A stretch of DNA of 16,551 nt from Chitinophagaceae bacterium. GTDB lineage: Bacteria; Bacteroidota; Bacteroidia; Chitinophagales; Chitinophagaceae. The stretch spans positions 1-16,551 of the forward strand of contig JAICHT010000039.1 of NCBI GenBank assembly GCA_025924755.1, written 5' to 3'. The translations under genes were made by a program, and so were the position numbers. Below, piece after piece: positions 15,155 to 16,551 of this stretch (position 1 is the first letter of the stretch; each line of letters opens with the position of its first letter). The notes below the pieces were generated by a model that was not told the origin of the DNA, searched no databases, and saw only the letters and a list, made by a program, of their open reading frames with translations.

Positions 15155-16551
15155 ATGAGACAATTATTATTTTTTGCAGGTGTTTTATTTCTTTCTTTAA
15201 ACCTGTCAGCCCAAATACCTATGGGTGCGCAAGGACAAAAAAATGCGCCAAGTATTGGCCATGTATATGGTAAATTAATTGACAGCATTGGTAAGCCCGT
15301 TGGTGATGCCTCCGTGGTATTGCTGCAAACCAAATACGATACAGCAACAAAAAAGAAGAAAGAGTTACTATTAAAGGGAATGGTAACGAAAGCAAATGGC
15401 GAATTTAGTTTTGATGAATTACCGGTTTTCCCTCCTTTAAAATTAAAAATTTCCGCTACGGGATATAAGCCAATTGAAGAAACAGTATCCTTTCAAATGA
15501 AGGTGGGTGGCGCAGGTGCTGCTCCCGGCGGCGCTCCTGATCCGGCTGCCATCACCAAAATGGCTAGTGCATTTGATAAAGATTTGGGCAATATTGCCAT
15601 GCACACGGATGTTCAGCAATTAGGTACCGTGACGGTAACGGCCAGCAGCAGTGCTTTACGAATGGATATTGATAAAAAAACCTTCAGTGTAGATAAGAAT
15701 ATAGTAAGCGCCGGCGGTACGGCATTGGACGTAATGAAAAATGTACCCTCTGTGCAGGTAGACATTGATGGCAATGTAAAATTGAGAAATGCAGCGCCGC
15801 AGATTTATGTGGATGGAAGGCCTACTACCCTTTCCCTTGACCAGATACCGGCCGATGCCATTGAAAACGTAGAGGTAATTACCAATCCTTCAGCCAAATA
15901 CGATGCATCAGGCGGTAATGCAGGGATATTGAATATCATATTGAAGAAAAACAAAAAAACCGGGTATAATGGAAATATCATGGCCGGTGTTGACAGATAT
16001 GGTGGCATGAATGGCGGCGGCAACTTAAGTGTTCGTCAGGGAAAGTTTAATGTAACTGCCAATGCTATGACCAACCGGATGCGCAACAGAAATACCGGAA
16101 CGCTGGATCAGTATAATTTTGGTATCACTCCGCCAAACAATATTCATCAAACCAGCCTCGACAAAACACATGGTGCCTTTGTATTTGGTAGTTTAGGTTT
16201 AGATTATTTTGTTACCAACCGTACTACAATTTCGTTGACCGGTATTAAAGTGCATGGAGAATTTAAGCCCAACTCTTTGGTAGATACATATACCGATACG
16301 CTTGATAATGGTAATAGTATAGCACAGAGTTACTATCAGAGAAGTTCAAACGGAACCCGGACATTCAATGCAAACGGATTGCAGTTTGGTGTAAAGCACC
16401 TGTTTCCAAAAGAAGGTGAAGAATTATCAACCGATGGCAACTTCTTTTCCGGAAAAAATTCAGGCAACTCTTTCTATACTACAGACTATTATAATAAATC
16501 CGGAACAGTAAGCGGTACAGAACTTCAAAAAGTGTTGAACAACGGCAATAA
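15155..16551 (+). CDS. TonB-receptor-like outer membrane beta-barrel protein (partial, runs off right edge)
   Basis: The first 465 residues of an outer membrane protein; no stop occurs before the window ends. The start ATG at 15155 gives a signal peptide (MRQLLFFAGVLFLSLNLSA, then Gln20). Residues about 34-115 form a carboxypeptidase-regulatory-like beta-sandwich (GHVYGKLIDSIGKPVGDASV, ANGEFSFDELP, ISATGYKPIEETV). A Gly/Ala/Pro-rich linker follows (117-132). Residues about 157-265 are a plug domain (LGTVTVTASSS, DVMKNVPSVQVDIDGNV, PQIYVDGRP, IENVEVITNPSAKYDASG, GILNIILKK). Amphipathic barrel strands begin near 270. This architecture matches the outer membrane beta-barrel family (PF14905) rather than the SusC nutrient receptors, since the SusC signature and a following SusD gene are not seen in the available part. 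It follows a terminator, so it is transcribed separately from the GH3 operon. The ligand is unknown. Confidence 0.88.
   Translation, partial: MRQLLFFAGVLFLSLNLSAQIPMGAQGQKNAPSIGHVYGKLIDSIGKPVGDASVVLLQTKYDTATKKKKELLLKGMVTKANGEFSFDELPVFPPLKLKISATGYKPIEETVSFQMKVGGAGAAPGGAPDPAAITKMASAFDKDLGNIAMHTDVQQLGTVTVTASSSALRMDIDKKTFSVDKNIVSAGGTALDVMKNVPSVQVDIDGNVKLRNAAPQIYVDGRPTTLSLDQIPADAIENVEVITNPSAKYDASGGNAGILNIILKKNKKTGYNGNIMAGVDRYGGMNGGGNLSVRQGKFNVTANAMTNRMRNRNTGTLDQYNFGITPPNNIHQTSLDKTHGAFVFGSLGLDYFVTNRTTISLTGIKVHGEFKPNSLVDTYTDTLDNGNSIAQSYYQRSSNGTRTFNANGLQFGVKHLFPKEGEELSTDGNFFSGKNSGNSFYTTDYYNKSGTVSGTELQKVLNNGN

Overview
The window looks like chromosomal DNA from a member of the Bacteroidota, most likely the Chitinophagaceae or a close relative (inference from protein style, not from a search). 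The reasons are a C-terminal type IX secretion (T9SS) sorting domain on a giant exported protein, five signal peptides that appear to leave Gln as the first mature residue, a LytS/LytTR two-component pair, a Bacteroidota-type outer-membrane beta-barrel receptor, and start codons preceded by A/T-rich sequence with no obvious Shine-Dalgarno sites.

Layout. Bases 1-174 are non-coding and hold a strong bidirectional terminator hairpin (106-141). A 2231-residue, Ser/Thr/Gly/Asn-rich surface protein is encoded on the minus strand (175-6870). It is built of beta-solenoid-like repeats and ends in a T9SS sorting domain. A 333-base AT-rich divergent intergenic region (6871-7203) separates it from a run of plus-strand genes: a secreted M20-family dipeptidase-like metallohydrolase (7204-8751), a four-helix membrane histidine kinase of the LytS type (8830-9873) overlapping its LytTR response regulator by one base (9873-10595), and a small exported LolA/LppX-like protein (10725-11447) closed by a clear terminator. 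Next come a secreted GH3 beta-glucosidase (11580-13973) and, 49 bases on, an RR-leader sugar phosphate isomerase/epimerase (14023-14928), followed by a terminator at 14997-15022. The window ends inside a TonB-receptor-like outer membrane protein (15155 to the edge).

How they may work together. GH3 plus isomerase looks like a two-gene operon for handling beta-linked glucosides or derivatives in the cell envelope. The kinase/regulator pair is a self-contained signalling unit with no target visible here. The surface protein would be delivered by T9SS machinery encoded elsewhere. Six of the eight genes encode exported or outer-membrane products, and the kinase is an inner-membrane protein, so this is an envelope-oriented stretch without mobile elements, CRISPR arrays or RNA genes that I can see.

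The most notable observation is an in-frame TAA in the isomerase gene. Downstream of it, the same frame continues for 14 codons with what looks like the expected last helix of the family. This is consistent with a single G-to-T change, GAA to TAA. The second is the two-fold modular architecture of the giant surface protein. I found no convincing undescribed multi-gene system.
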